A stretch of DNA of 64,000 nucleotides from Niastella vici (GTDB lineage Bacteria; Bacteroidota; Bacteroidia; Chitinophagales; Chitinophagaceae), in assembly GCF_002077945.1 (NCBI RefSeq), contig NZ_LVYD01000001.1:372001-436000 (forward strand). The letters run 5' to 3'. Below the pieces are notes generated by a model. It did not search any database, was not told the origin of the DNA, and was given only the letters and a program-made list of their open reading frames with translations. Below, one piece after another: positions 1-8,448 of this stretch (the first letter of the stretch is position 1; each line of letters starts with the position of its first letter). The position numbers and the translations under genes were made by a program.

Positions 1-1
1 T

Positions 2-382
2 TCAAAATACCTCGATTCAAAGGATAAGCGCGAAGCTTATCGCAAATACTGGACGTACCATTACCGTATTGAAGCGGCGGTTAACCTCGAAGAATTGCTT
101 GAAACAAGCATGAACAAAGAAACCTTTGCAAAAGTTAAACAGCCTACCCTCACCATGTATTATTACAGAGATAATGTTCACCAGGATAGCACGGTGAAAG
201 TAAGCGCCATTAAAGAAATGTTTGCCCAACTGGGAACACCGGCCGATAAAAAACGGGAAGTAGCCATGCCCAAGGCAGGGGACCATGTAATTGGTTCGTG
301 GGTGCGGTCGAACGATTTACCGGGTGTTGAAAGGGAAACGGAGCGGTTTATGACAGATGTGTTAGGCATTAAGCCGTTATAA
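2..382 (+). CDS. alpha/beta hydrolase, C-terminal part (5' truncated by window edge)
   Basis: The reading frame is open from base 2 to the stop at 382, so the gene begins outside the window. The visible 126 residues look like the end of an alpha/beta hydrolase fold. A hydrophobic strand (QPTLTMYYYRDNVHQD) carries the acid-loop position, and GDHVIGS near the end supplies the probable catalytic His. The nucleophile elbow is not in the window, so the substrate cannot be judged. A possible internal TTG at 95 is not a credible start because the fold needs the upstream part. It converges with the secreted-protein gene that follows, and a hairpin lies between them. Confidence 0.6.
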   Translation, partial: SKYLDSKDKREAYRKYWTYHYRIEAAVNLEELLETSMNKETFAKVKQPTLTMYYYRDNVHQDSTVKVSAIKEMFAQLGTPADKKREVAMPKAGDHVIGSWVRSNDLPGVERETERFMTDVLGIKPL

Positions 383-412
383 AATGTGCTAATAGTTTGT
401 ATCAAAATAGGT

Positions 413-439
413 AAGGGCTGTCCGCGGTGGACAGCCCTT
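413..439. terminator. hairpin between convergent genes
   Basis: A perfect 11-bp stem (AAGGGCTGTCC / GGACAGCCCTT) with a 5-nt loop sits between the hydrolase stop and the end of the minus-strand gene. A T-rich stretch follows on the plus side. It probably terminates both genes. Confidence 0.7.
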
Positions 440-464
440 TCTCTTATACTTCCTATCAAAACTA

Positions 465-911
465 CTAGTGTCTTTCGTAACGATTGTCATAATCCCTGTT
501 CCGGTCGTCGCGTCCATTGTTATACCGGTCGTTGTTATCTCTTCCGTAACCATTATTCCGGTCGTAACCGTTGAATTTATCCGATGATGTTCTCACCACA
601 ATTTTACCAGTACGGTTGATATCGATATTGATGAGCTGGGCAGGTGAAATAAACATACTGCTGTTATAGATCATCTGTGTTCTTTTTCTAAAACCAAAAC
701 TTTCGGTTTTAAAAATAGTGATGGAGTGGTTTCCTGAACGGATATTTTCCAATACCAATGAGCTGCCAAGATTATACATAGCACCATCAATTTTCACCTG
801 CATCATTGACCGGTCATTATTTGAGATAGCGATCCTGGATGTTTTGGGACCAGGAGCCGCAAAAGCGGTAATACTGAACATTATAGCGATAAGTGTAAAG
901 ATCTTTTTCAT
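465..911 (-). CDS. small secreted protein with Asn/Arg/Asp/Tyr-rich tail, copy A
   Basis: This 148-residue protein starts with a clear signal peptide (MKKIFTLIAIMFSITAFA). A short beta-rich domain follows (about 25-110), with the pattern seen in the N-terminal parts of many Bacteroidota DUF4476-type proteins (IDGAMYNL, ENIRSGNHSITIF). The last 35 residues are almost only N, R, D, Y and G. It is a paralogue of the next gene upstream (1076-1573), and the two share a nearly identical leader with a strong GGAGG ribosome site. Function is unknown. A cell-envelope or surface role is inferred from export and the low-complexity tail. Confidence 0.75.
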   Translation of the reverse strand: MKKIFTLIAIMFSITAFAAPGPKTSRIAISNNDRSMMQVKIDGAMYNLGSSLVLENIRSGNHSITIFKTESFGFRKRTQMIYNSSMFISPAQLINIDINRTGKIVVRTSSDKFNGYDRNNGYGRDNNDRYNNGRDDRNRDYDNRYERH

Positions 912-1027
912 AAACTGTTTCCTCCATTGTTTTTATAAAGTAATAGATGCTTTTTAAAACAGGTCGTTTACTAAGGGCGTGTTAAAGGGGTTTACTGTTA
1001 TTTATTTGGGTGGAACCAAAAGAAAAA

Positions 1028-1053
1028 GCCCCTCCGCCAACTGGTGGAAGGGC
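1028..1053 (-). terminator. terminator of secreted-protein gene copy B
   Basis: An imperfect 11-bp stem (GCCCCTCCGCC / GGTGGAAGGGC, loop AACT) lies just downstream of the minus-strand stop at 1076. On the minus strand it is followed by a T-rich run, the complement of AAAAGAAAAA. It fits a Rho-independent terminator. Confidence 0.7.
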
Positions 1054-1075
1054 CATCTTTAAGTGGTTATAGCGT

Positions 1076-1573
1076 TTAGTGTCTGTTGTAACGATCATCG
1101 CGATCATTGTTATAATCGGGACGGTTGCTGTAATCGCGATTGTTGTAATCGGGGCGGTTGTTGTAATCCGGGCCATTGCTATAGTTCCTGTCACGGCCAT
1201 AATCCCTGTCATATCCACCCCGGTGTTCATCGCGGTCAAAACGGGTGTCTACAAATACTCTTTCAAACCGGTTGATGTTAATGTTCAATGATTCCCACGG
1301 TCTAACTACCATATCGCTGCAATAAACCATTTGTGACCTTCTCCTCCATCCGCCATTATCTACCCTGTACACTTCAATGCGGTGGCGGCCCGATCTGATG
1401 TCATCCATTACAAAACCATTGCAGTTCACGTTGTATTGTCTACCATCGATAAACACCTGTATAAAAGCATCGCTGTTACTGCGAATGGCTACTTTACTAT
1501 CGGGGCGGGGATGTTCGGCGGCAAAAGTTGTAATGCTGAAAAATATGGCTGCGAGTGTAAAAATCTTTTTCAT
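1076..1573 (-). CDS. small secreted protein with Asn/Arg/Asp/Tyr-rich repeat tail, copy B
   Basis: This 165-residue protein has a signal peptide (MKKIFTLAAIFFSITTFA) and the same beta-rich domain as copy A (IDGRQYNV, DDIRSGRHRIEVY, SQMVYCSDM). Its tail from about residue 118 is built of short repeats such as RPDYNN and RDYSN. The tail is longer than in copy A, which suggests growth by repeat expansion after duplication. The start is fixed by the signal peptide and by GGAGGAAACAG ending four bases before the ATG. Both copies have their own terminator-like hairpin, so they are probably separate transcripts. Molecular function is not known. Confidence 0.75.
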   Translation of the reverse strand: MKKIFTLAAIFFSITTFAAEHPRPDSKVAIRSNSDAFIQVFIDGRQYNVNCNGFVMDDIRSGRHRIEVYRVDNGGWRRRSQMVYCSDMVVRPWESLNININRFERVFVDTRFDRDEHRGGYDRDYGRDRNYSNGPDYNNRPDYNNRDYSNRPDYNNDRDDRYNRH

Positions 1574-1704
1574 AAACTGTTTCCTCCATTGTTTTTATAC
1601 AGTAATAGATTGGAAACAGCTTATGCCGTTTACAAACGGTATGTTAAAGAGCTACCCACCTTTATACTATCAGGCGTTAACAACACTTTAGCAGATCCAC
1701 GCGT

Positions 1705-2211
1705 TTATTTTCCTTTCTTAAATTCTTCCATCACCTCCATTTCACCCTGACACAACCTTACTTTTTTCCAGTCTGTATCACCCTGTAAATTGATGATATA
1801 TATAGTAGGACGATCGGGCATTTCTATTTCCTGTACTATAAAGATCTTGTAATCGTAGTAAGTACTTTTTACCTGGGCACGTATATTACGGGCCATTTTT
1901 TTCTCCTCATAATACTTCATTGTATAACTTAGATCACCACGATTGGTGTATATAACGCGGTACTGTACACTATCACGTGTAAACACCGCCACATAGTTGG
2001 TATTGGTTTGATGCCATACGGCATCTGCCACATCGCCATAGCGACCTACAAAATCACGCATGGCCCGCACATTTACATCATTCAGATACTGGTTTTTCGG
2101 CCTTGCTATTTTAACGTTAGCTGTAGCCAGCGAACTTCCACTTTGTTGAGAGTAAGCACAACCCGATAATACCACGAAAGATATACCGGTGGCGATAATT
2201 AATTTTTTCAT
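1705..2211 (-). CDS. lipoprotein, PepSY/BLIP-like fold suspected
   Basis: The N-terminus (MKKLIIATGISFVVLSGCAYS) is a lipoprotein signal with the lipobox LSGC, so the mature protein begins at a lipidated Cys. The rest (about 148 residues) has the pattern of PepSY-like/BLIP-like small secreted proteins: an AMRDF helix, then W-x-F beta strands and a Y-x-N-x-G-x-L turn. It is clearly homologous to the gene at 3325-3837 (shared RAMRDF, YYDY and EMEV segments). The two also share the bases AAGTATAGC just before ATG. No ligand or enzyme motif is seen. Confidence 0.7.
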   Translation of the reverse strand: MKKLIIATGISFVVLSGCAYSQQSGSSLATANVKIARPKNQYLNDVNVRAMRDFVGRYGDVADAVWHQTNTNYVAVFTRDSVQYRVIYTNRGDLSYTMKYYEEKKMARNIRAQVKSTYYDYKIFIVQEIEMPDRPTIYIINLQGDTDWKKVRLCQGEMEVMEEFKKGK

Positions 2212-2708
2212 TGCTATACTTATTTGGGTTAAACAATCCGTCGCAATTTATTTGCTTACAGATGTATTTATTTTAAAATGGTATTGCTGCCCGTGTCATG
2301 ATAAGCATTGGTTAAGCCCTTGAATAGTTGACTATTATTATTCTTCATTTTTAAACGGCTACTCCGCTCCTGTACAGTATTTGCAAAATGTTTCACCGGG
2401 TTACGTATTCGCGGTTAAGGTTATGTTAATTAGGAGTTATGGAAAACATACAACACTGATTATAATATGTACCACTAACGCTTATTTTAAACCCCGGTCA
2501 CAAACGCATACTGAAAAATTATATTGAGGTAAGCTCCGGTTTTATTTTTCGGGCCGGGTTCGTACCCCAATCGCCTTAAGCAAGCGCCAAAACATACACT
2601 ATATCAAGGATTTCACCCGCCTCGTCAAACAAATTCTGCCTGCCGGTTCACATTGTTTTCATTTGTACCGGCATTACACAATTATTTTTTAACGTAAAAC
2701 TTCATTGT
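2212..2708. other. 497-bp divergent intergenic region
   Basis: This AT-rich spacer lies between a minus-strand lipoprotein gene and a plus-strand secreted-protein gene, so it must hold two promoters. I do not see a full TTG-N19-TAnnTTTG match, a hairpin of note or a convincing small gene. Confidence 0.5.
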
Positions 2709-3224
2709 ATGATTCAAAGAACTTTGAATTTCACATGGGCAGTTGTTCTTATAGTTGCTCTTATATGTGTACAGGCATTTACTGCAAAGGCAGGAACAGA
2801 TGTCTTTGAGATCTACCTTAACAATAAACTGATATTACGGCAAGCAGTAACCCAGGGATTCACTTTGCAAAGCCTTCAACTTAACAAAGCAAACAAAAAC
2901 GATCAGCTGGTCATTTTTTACAACCATTGCGGGGCTATCGGCAAAAGCAGAATGATTGCCATTAAAGATGACAAAGGCAATACCATTAAAGAATGGAAAT
3001 TTGCTGACGCTACTGGTGCTGACAGGGGTATGACGATACCTGTGAGTGAATTGTTACAGCTGGAGAAGAATTATTCGCAAAACGGTTTAAACCTCGTTTA
3101 TTCCTCCCGGCAATTGCCCCAGGGACGCGCACTTTCAGCCTTACAATTTAACGGTAAAAGCACCACCTGGCGCCCGGCCCGGGAGTTGTGGCCGCTTTTA
3201 GCCGTAGGATTTGCCAGGGAGTAA
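2709..3224 (+). CDS. secreted protein of unknown function
   Basis: The 171-residue product has an N-terminal signal segment (hydrophobic about 8-25, cut expected after AFTAKA). A beta-rich body begins DVFEIYLNNKLIL. Similar short exported proteins are common in Chitinophagaceae, but I know no assigned function. The middle contains VIFYNHCGAIGKSR and the end has a YSSRQLPQGRALSALQF segment. A single Cys remains after the signal. It stands alone, with a divergent neighbour on the left and a convergent one on the right. Confidence 0.65.
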   Translation: MIQRTLNFTWAVVLIVALICVQAFTAKAGTDVFEIYLNNKLILRQAVTQGFTLQSLQLNKANKNDQLVIFYNHCGAIGKSRMIAIKDDKGNTIKEWKFADATGADRGMTIPVSELLQLEKNYSQNGLNLVYSSRQLPQGRALSALQFNGKSTTWRPARELWPLLAVGFARE

Positions 3225-3251
3225 AAATTTTGTAAGAATGGAAAAATAAAA

Positions 3252-3297
3252 AGCCACAGGCTGCAAGCCTGAAATTTTAGGCTTGCAGCCTGTGGCT
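3252..3297 (-). terminator. 19-bp perfect inverted repeat, terminator for the minus-strand gene
   Basis: Arms 3252-3270 and 3279-3297 are perfectly complementary over 19 bp around an 8-nt AT loop. On the minus strand the hairpin is followed by a T-rich run (complement of 3241-3251), so it ends the transcript of the gene at 3325-3837. It may also stop the plus-strand gene. Confidence 0.85.
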
Positions 3298-3324
3298 GTC
3301 TGATGGTACTACCCTTTCTGAAAA

Positions 3325-3837
3325 TTATTTAGGCCAGTTCCTTTTATACTCATCCTTTACCTCCATCTCGCGATCGCTTATCCTGATATTCTTAAGGGTA
3401 TTGGCATCTTCGAGGTGCACGACATAAACAAGCGGTCTCAATGGCGTTATAATTTCTTCAACCAGCGTAATGGTAAAATCGTAATACTGGCTTTTTACCA
3501 TTCCCCGTACATCGCGCGGCATATTGCTTTCGTAATACTGTTTTATGGTGTAAGAAAACTGCCCCCTGCTGTTATATACCGACCGGCAATGGCTGTTGTT
3601 TTTATCGGTATACTTTACCACAAAACCGTTTTCAACGATCATCCATTCGGCATTGGCAGCCGGTTTATCGCGCTTTAAAAAATCACGCATGGCCTTTACG
3701 TGAATTTTACTGACCGGCAGCGCATTCATTTGCATTGACTGCAAATTATCGGTAATCACCGGCCTGCCGGTTTGTTGCGCGCTTAGCTGTGCAACCACAA
3801 CCAATGAGGCAATACATGTTAGAATTACATTTTTCAT
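3325..3837 (-). CDS. secreted protein, paralogue of the lipoprotein at 1705-2211
   Basis: The open frame extends upstream to 3888, but the signal peptide (MKNVILTCIASLVVVAQLSAQ) and the conserved leader AAGTATAGC place the start at 3837, giving 170 residues. The mature part repeats the paralogue's pattern (KAMRDF, W-x-V strands, YNSRGQFSYT, QYYDF, REMEV). Unlike the paralogue it has no lipobox, so it should be free in the periplasm or secreted. The family resembles PepSY-like/BLIP-like small domains. That assignment is an inference from the pattern only. Confidence 0.7.
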   Translation of the reverse strand: MKNVILTCIASLVVVAQLSAQQTGRPVITDNLQSMQMNALPVSKIHVKAMRDFLKRDKPAANAEWMIVENGFVVKYTDKNNSHCRSVYNSRGQFSYTIKQYYESNMPRDVRGMVKSQYYDFTITLVEEIITPLRPLVYVVHLEDANTLKNIRISDREMEVKDEYKRNWPK

Positions 3838-4052
3838 GGCTATACTTTTTAGTTTATGAACCGCGTTCTTAATGCCAAAGCAACTCAATTTCAGGTTACC
3901 TGTTTTTTTAAATTAGATGAACCCACCGGCTTTTCGGCAACCGCATCAAAAAAGGCAATTATGGCGTTTGGCTGGCAAAATGGTTGTTTGTCGAAAATGG
4001 GGCCATCAGGAAAAGAATCCATAAGATAACCTGTCATGAACATTTGCACTAT

Positions 4053-4060
4053 TATCTTTG
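4053..4060 (+). promoter_or_regulatory. -7 element TATCTTTG of the lipid kinase gene
   Basis: An exact TAnnTTTG lies 19 bp before the ATG at 4080. No good -33 TTG is present at the usual distance. Confidence 0.4.
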
Positions 4061-4079
4061 CGGTTTGTAATCTGATAAC

Positions 4080-4982
4080 ATGCAGCGAAAGATCATATAT
4101 CTCATAAACCCTATTTCCGGTACCAAAGGAAAATCTTCCCTGAAGGAGTTGATCATCAGGGAAACCCGTAAACGTCAGATACCCTTTGAAATACTGCCTA
4201 CTTCCGCCGACGGCGATTATGGTTTTATTAAACATAAAATAGAGACGGATAAGATAACAGATGTGGTGATCTGCGGTGGCGATGGAACGGTGAACCAGGT
4301 GGTAAAAGCCCTGGCGTCAACGGAGGTTCAGTTTGGCATTATTCCAATGGGATCGGGTAATGGACTGGCCCTGGCCGCCGGTATTCCCAGGGCCAGCGCA
4401 AAGGCCCTGGAGGTAGTATTTACCGGCAAGGCCATTTTAACCGATGGCTTTATGGTGAATAACCATTTTGCCTGTATGCTGTGCGGATTGGGTTTCGATG
4501 CGCAGGTAGCCCATCAGTTTGCCGATCAGCCCAAAAGAGGGTTGGGCACGTATGCCTCCCTTACCACGCGGCATTTTTTCAGTGCCCGGCCCTACCCTTT
4601 CAGGGTGAATGCCAATAAGCTGGAATTCAGTACAGAAGCGTTTTTCCTCAGCATAGCCAACAGCAACCAGTTTGGAAATAATTTCACCATTGCACCCCAG
4701 GCGGTTCTCAGCGATGGCCTGCTCGATGTGGTGATCGTAAAAAAAATAGCCAAACCCCTCCTGCTGTTAACCGTAATGCGCCAGGTACTGGCCGGCCGCA
4801 TCAGGCGCATCGAGAACTCCATGAATTCGCCGGTCATCTATTTTCAAACCGATGAATTATTTATCAGCAACCCCGGTGAAGCGCCCATCCATATTGACGG
4901 GGAGCCATGGGAATGCCAGCGGCAATTGCACATCAAAGTTTTACCGCGCTATTTTAAATTGATACACGCTAACGTACCGTAA
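4080..4982 (+). CDS. diacylglycerol kinase family lipid kinase (YegS/BmrU-like)
   Basis: The 300-residue cytosolic protein has the hallmarks of the DAGK catalytic family: an N-terminal NP-x-SGTKGK loop (10-18), the nucleotide motif GGDGT at 66-70, and GSGNGLA at 91-97. Length is typical of soluble bacterial YegS/BmrU enzymes, which phosphorylate lipids such as diacylglycerol, phosphatidylglycerol or sphingoid bases. Which lipid is used cannot be read here. Bacteroidota make sphingolipids, so a long-chain base is possible. The last 14 bases overlap the end of the convergent patatin gene. Confidence 0.88.
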   Translation: MQRKIIYLINPISGTKGKSSLKELIIRETRKRQIPFEILPTSADGDYGFIKHKIETDKITDVVICGGDGTVNQVVKALASTEVQFGIIPMGSGNGLALAAGIPRASAKALEVVFTGKAILTDGFMVNNHFACMLCGLGFDAQVAHQFADQPKRGLGTYASLTTRHFFSARPYPFRVNANKLEFSTEAFFLSIANSNQFGNNFTIAPQAVLSDGLLDVVIVKKIAKPLLLLTVMRQVLAGRIRRIENSMNSPVIYFQTDELFISNPGEAPIHIDGEPWECQRQLHIKVLPRYFKLIHANVP

Positions 4983-7218
4983 GGGAATGCGTGTTCTTGA
5001 TTAAATTCTGAAACATGGAAAATGCCTGTTGGTTACTACTGCTGCCCAAGGCGCCGGCAATATCTTTTTTCTCGCTTTTGGTAAGATGAAAGTTCAATGC
5101 AGCCCGGGCATCATTCTTTTCGGGAATGTACTGGAAACAAATATTGTAAAAATAATTCCCCATCATTGACTGCGCCAGCCCCATAAGGTCATTCTGGCTG
5201 TACTCCTGCATTTTATACCAGTTGTATTCGAGCAATAACATGGGCTTGGTAGCTATTTCAGTAATATTGGATGATTCGTATGGATGTTCCCAGCCACCGG
5301 TCTTGCGGTCGCGGATGTGCAGCAAAACCACGCCCGAAGTGTTTTCCCGTATCCATTGCTGAAATACCTGAATAAAACGAAGCGCCGTTTCCTGGCCGTA
5401 ATTATCGCGGATGCCGGCATCCATAACATCTATCACCGGATCGCTGGGCAGCCATACATTGGGCAATACGTACGGAAATGTCGCATTCATCCGCAGCGCT
5501 GTGAGCATACGAAGGTTCAGCGGGTCCTGTTTGGCAAACAATGCCTGGTAATCTACCGCATCGGGGTCGGCAGCATCCATTATATGACTGCTGTCGTAAG
5601 CCGGCCGCATCAAAAAGCTCATTGGCTGGGTGCTCACGATCATTTTGCGGCCATCGCGGGTAACAACCGAATTAAACAACATAAGGGGTATGCGCGCATT
5701 CTTTTCATCATTGTACCAGTCTTTCAGCTGCTTGTTCAGCATACCACGGGTATTGGCATTCAGCTTTTGTTCAAACGCATAACCCCGGTCTTTTATATAC
5801 TCATATTCACCTACTTTAAACCGTTGGGCCGGTGCCGCCAGATCGCGGGCTACAAACGAAGTGAATAACGGGTTCAGCAGGTCGTTCGAAATATCGTTCA
5901 TGTACTTTTTATCCTGTACATTGATGGGCATGCCTGCCGCCCGGGCCCTGCTCAGCTCACGGAAATAGGAAGCACCCAGCATACCACCCGAAGCACCGGT
6001 AATAAGCACGGTTTTGTTCATCAATTCGCCGTGGGTCATGCTATCGAGGTGTTGCAGCACATTCATGGTAAAGGTTGCGCTGCGGTTACCGCCACCGCTG
6101 GTGGTGATTAAAAACATCAGCGGCTTTGCTTCGGTTTGTTTCTTTTTCCAGTTCTCCAGAATGGAGATCATATTTTTTTTGTCGTTCTCAATTTTTTCGG
6201 GCGCGCACAACGACAGCAGTGTTTCGGAATTATATAAAGGCCGCTGATCCCTGTTCTTATAATTCAACCCATATGCTTTGTTGCTGGGATCAATGATCTC
6301 GTAACGGTATAACACGTTTGTTATAATGAACAATACGATCAGGAAGGGAATGCTCCAGCTTTGAAGAAAATAGGAAAACGCGCCGGATACAGCGATCAAA
6401 ATGGCGAAGAACAGGGTGATACCGGCAGCCGCAGGCAGCTGGAACAATGGATTATCGAGCCAGAAACCCAATAGTATCAGCCCAATAAATGCAATGAAAA
6501 TGGAAACCACCGCCGCAAAGTGATGGCGACTGAAGATGGTTTCAATGAATTCCCGGCTATAGTGCGACACATCGCGCACTTTTTTGACCTTGAACATGGC
6601 GTTCAAATACCATTCAACCCGTATCAACCGGCTTTGATTGAGCCTTGTTTCGTCTTTTTTAAACTGTGCCTTAAACAATTGTGGATTACTGATCACCGGG
6701 GTTAACCGCCTGATAATATTCTTATCGGCCCTGAAAAAATAAAAGAGGGAAAATACAACGATCAGGATCAGGCCGCTTAAAAAACCCAGCACCAGCAAGG
6801 CAATTTCGCCATATGACATCAACTCCTTGTTGCAGTCGAACGCCACAGCCTTGATAAAATAAAAGATCAGGAACACCAGGGGAATTCCCACATTGTTGAT
6901 GCAATATTTTAAAAAGGGGTTGGAAGTAGTGGCCAAAAACCGGAAATGGCGGCTGAACAAAATAAAGGTGGTAATGTTCCAGCTCATAATGAACACACCA
7001 ATGGCCATACCCACAAACAGGGTACTCAGCATACTCACATTACCCAGGTATTCGGGCGCCAGGTACAGGGAATCGGCGCCGAAGGTCTTCATAAAACTAC
7101 CATTCACCGTGCTGAATAATACAAACCAGAAGATCAGCAGCACCTGAAATTTCTTAAAGTGCAGCATAACCAGCTGAACTGGAAATGAATGATATAATCC
7201 TTGCAAAAAAAGTTTCAT
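4969..7218 (-). CDS. membrane-anchored patatin-like phospholipase
   Basis: The protein has 749 residues. The N-terminal 305 carry several membrane segments (near 25-40, 65-90, 110-128, 138-162, 234-254, 262-284 and 288-303). A C-terminal patatin domain follows from about 365. It shows the glycine-rich oxyanion loop GGGNRS (375-380), the nucleophile elbow GASGG (Ser410) and a later DAG motif for the catalytic Asp. Patatin enzymes hydrolyse acyl esters of phospholipids. It converges with the lipid kinase, with a 14-bp overlap at the stops. The long multi-span anchor is unusual for the family. Confidence 0.8.
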   Translation of the reverse strand: MKLFLQGLYHSFPVQLVMLHFKKFQVLLIFWFVLFSTVNGSFMKTFGADSLYLAPEYLGNVSMLSTLFVGMAIGVFIMSWNITTFILFSRHFRFLATTSNPFLKYCINNVGIPLVFLIFYFIKAVAFDCNKELMSYGEIALLVLGFLSGLILIVVFSLFYFFRADKNIIRRLTPVISNPQLFKAQFKKDETRLNQSRLIRVEWYLNAMFKVKKVRDVSHYSREFIETIFSRHHFAAVVSIFIAFIGLILLGFWLDNPLFQLPAAAGITLFFAILIAVSGAFSYFLQSWSIPFLIVLFIITNVLYRYEIIDPSNKAYGLNYKNRDQRPLYNSETLLSLCAPEKIENDKKNMISILENWKKKQTEAKPLMFLITTSGGGNRSATFTMNVLQHLDSMTHGELMNKTVLITGASGGMLGASYFRELSRARAAGMPINVQDKKYMNDISNDLLNPLFTSFVARDLAAPAQRFKVGEYEYIKDRGYAFEQKLNANTRGMLNKQLKDWYNDEKNARIPLMLFNSVVTRDGRKMIVSTQPMSFLMRPAYDSSHIMDAADPDAVDYQALFAKQDPLNLRMLTALRMNATFPYVLPNVWLPSDPVIDVMDAGIRDNYGQETALRFIQVFQQWIRENTSGVVLLHIRDRKTGGWEHPYESSNITEIATKPMLLLEYNWYKMQEYSQNDLMGLAQSMMGNYFYNICFQYIPEKNDARAALNFHLTKSEKKDIAGALGSSSNQQAFSMFQNLIKNTHSLTVR

Positions 7219-7272
7219 ACTAACCTGGCTTCTGCCTCAATTTACTACTAAAACGAAAAGACAGTGCCAAGA

Positions 7273-8358
7273 TTATGAAGGTTGCTTAAAAGATAATGAC
7301 CGGGTGAGAAATAACATGGCCACCAGGCTCAGCAGCAGCAACATACCGGTGATCTGGTGCAGCTGTGCCATCCATTCAAATGTTCCCCAGCGATTGGGAA
7401 CAATTTGGGTACTGGTTAATACTGACAGAATTCCCAATAATACCTGTACTGTTACCAGGATGAGCGGTATGCGGCGGGCCTGGCTGAATATTTTTGAGGC
7501 CGGTTGTATTCGAAAAACTTTTACCGAATAAATAATTATCATTATTAATAACGCATATGCCAGTCCCCGGTGTACAAAATGTATGGTGATCTTGTTTTCA
7601 AAAAAATTAAGCGCTAACGGCCTTTCTTTTAACAAACCATCGGGCACCCAGCTGCCATTGATGGTTGGCCAGGTATGCGCCGCAGTGGCTGCTTTATGAC
7701 CGGCCATGAGGGCCCCGAAGATCAATTGCACAAACAAAATACCGATCAGTATCCATGCCCAGCGGTGGAGTGAAGGGTGGTTGATCCTGCTTTTTGGCGG
7801 GAGCTTTATTTGCATTCCCAGCCAGAAGGCATAACAGATCAACCCCAGGGCAAAAACAAAGTGCATGGCAAGCCTGGTGGGGCGAACGTATATGGCATCG
7901 CCGGTGAGCCCGCTGGCCACCATGATCCAGCCAATGGCTCCCTGCAGCGCGCCCAGCACGAACAGGGTCAGCAGGGGATTTACCATTTCCTTTTTTATGT
8001 ACTTTTTGGCAACCAGGTACACAAAACCTACCAAAAATGCCACGGCGATCAGCCGCGCCCACAGCCGGTGAAACCATTCCCAGAAAAAAATATTTTTGAA
8101 ATCGGCCAGCGTGAAGTCGGTATTCAGTAACCGGTATTGCGGTGTTTGCTGGTATTTATAGAATTCTGCCTGCCATTGTTGGTCGTTCAGCGGCGGAAAA
8201 GCGCCGGTCACTACGTTCCATTCAGTGATGGAAAGGCCCGAACCGGTGAGGCGGGTGACGCCGCCCAATACCACTTGCACCAATAACATGATCACCCCTA
8301 AAAATATCCAGTTCGATACTGCCCGGTTGGCACGTTGTTCAAGAGATATGGTATTCAT
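7273..8358 (-). CDS. ctaA: haem A synthase, COX15/CtaA family
   Basis: The 361-residue polytopic membrane protein matches CtaA/COX15, which oxidises haem O to haem A for cytochrome oxidase. Visible family features are GGVTRLTGSGLSITEW after the first helix (32-47), EWFHRLWAR (93-101), a second-half HWxHRG-type segment (HFVHRGLAY), and a final LHQITG. Conserved His residues in these helices bind haem. It serves the caa3 oxidase encoded at 53.7-59.5 kb. It follows the sulfur block on the same strand after a 90-bp gap with its own -7 element, so it is probably separately transcribed. Confidence 0.92.
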   Translation of the reverse strand: MNTISLEQRANRAVSNWIFLGVIMLLVQVVLGGVTRLTGSGLSITEWNVVTGAFPPLNDQQWQAEFYKYQQTPQYRLLNTDFTLADFKNIFFWEWFHRLWARLIAVAFLVGFVYLVAKKYIKKEMVNPLLTLFVLGALQGAIGWIMVASGLTGDAIYVRPTRLAMHFVFALGLICYAFWLGMQIKLPPKSRINHPSLHRWAWILIGILFVQLIFGALMAGHKAATAAHTWPTINGSWVPDGLLKERPLALNFFENKITIHFVHRGLAYALLIMIIIYSVKVFRIQPASKIFSQARRIPLILVTVQVLLGILSVLTSTQIVPNRWGTFEWMAQLHQITGMLLLLSLVAMLFLTRSLSFKQPS

Positions 8359-8365
8359 TGCGGCG

Positions 8366-8373
8366 CAAAGGTA
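8366..8373 (-). promoter_or_regulatory. -7 element TACCTTTG of ctaA
   Basis: Exact TAnnTTTG on the minus strand, 7 bp before the ATG at 8358. This implies a very short leader, which is common in this phylum. Confidence 0.4.
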
Positions 8374-8448
8374 AGGCGGAACCGGTTACCAGCTACCAGT
8401 TTCCGGTTTCCGGTTCCTGCCGCCATCCGAATGCCGGTTCACGGCTCC

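Noticed and set aside
982-1291. Reading frames opposite the Asn/Arg-rich tail of copy B
   Set aside because: They are shadows of the repeat-rich tail. Their Thr/Ile or Cys/Asn runs come from reading the repeats in other frames.
3891-4235. Minus-strand frame of 114 residues
   Set aside because: It overlaps the start of the lipid kinase gene and shows no recognisable protein pattern.
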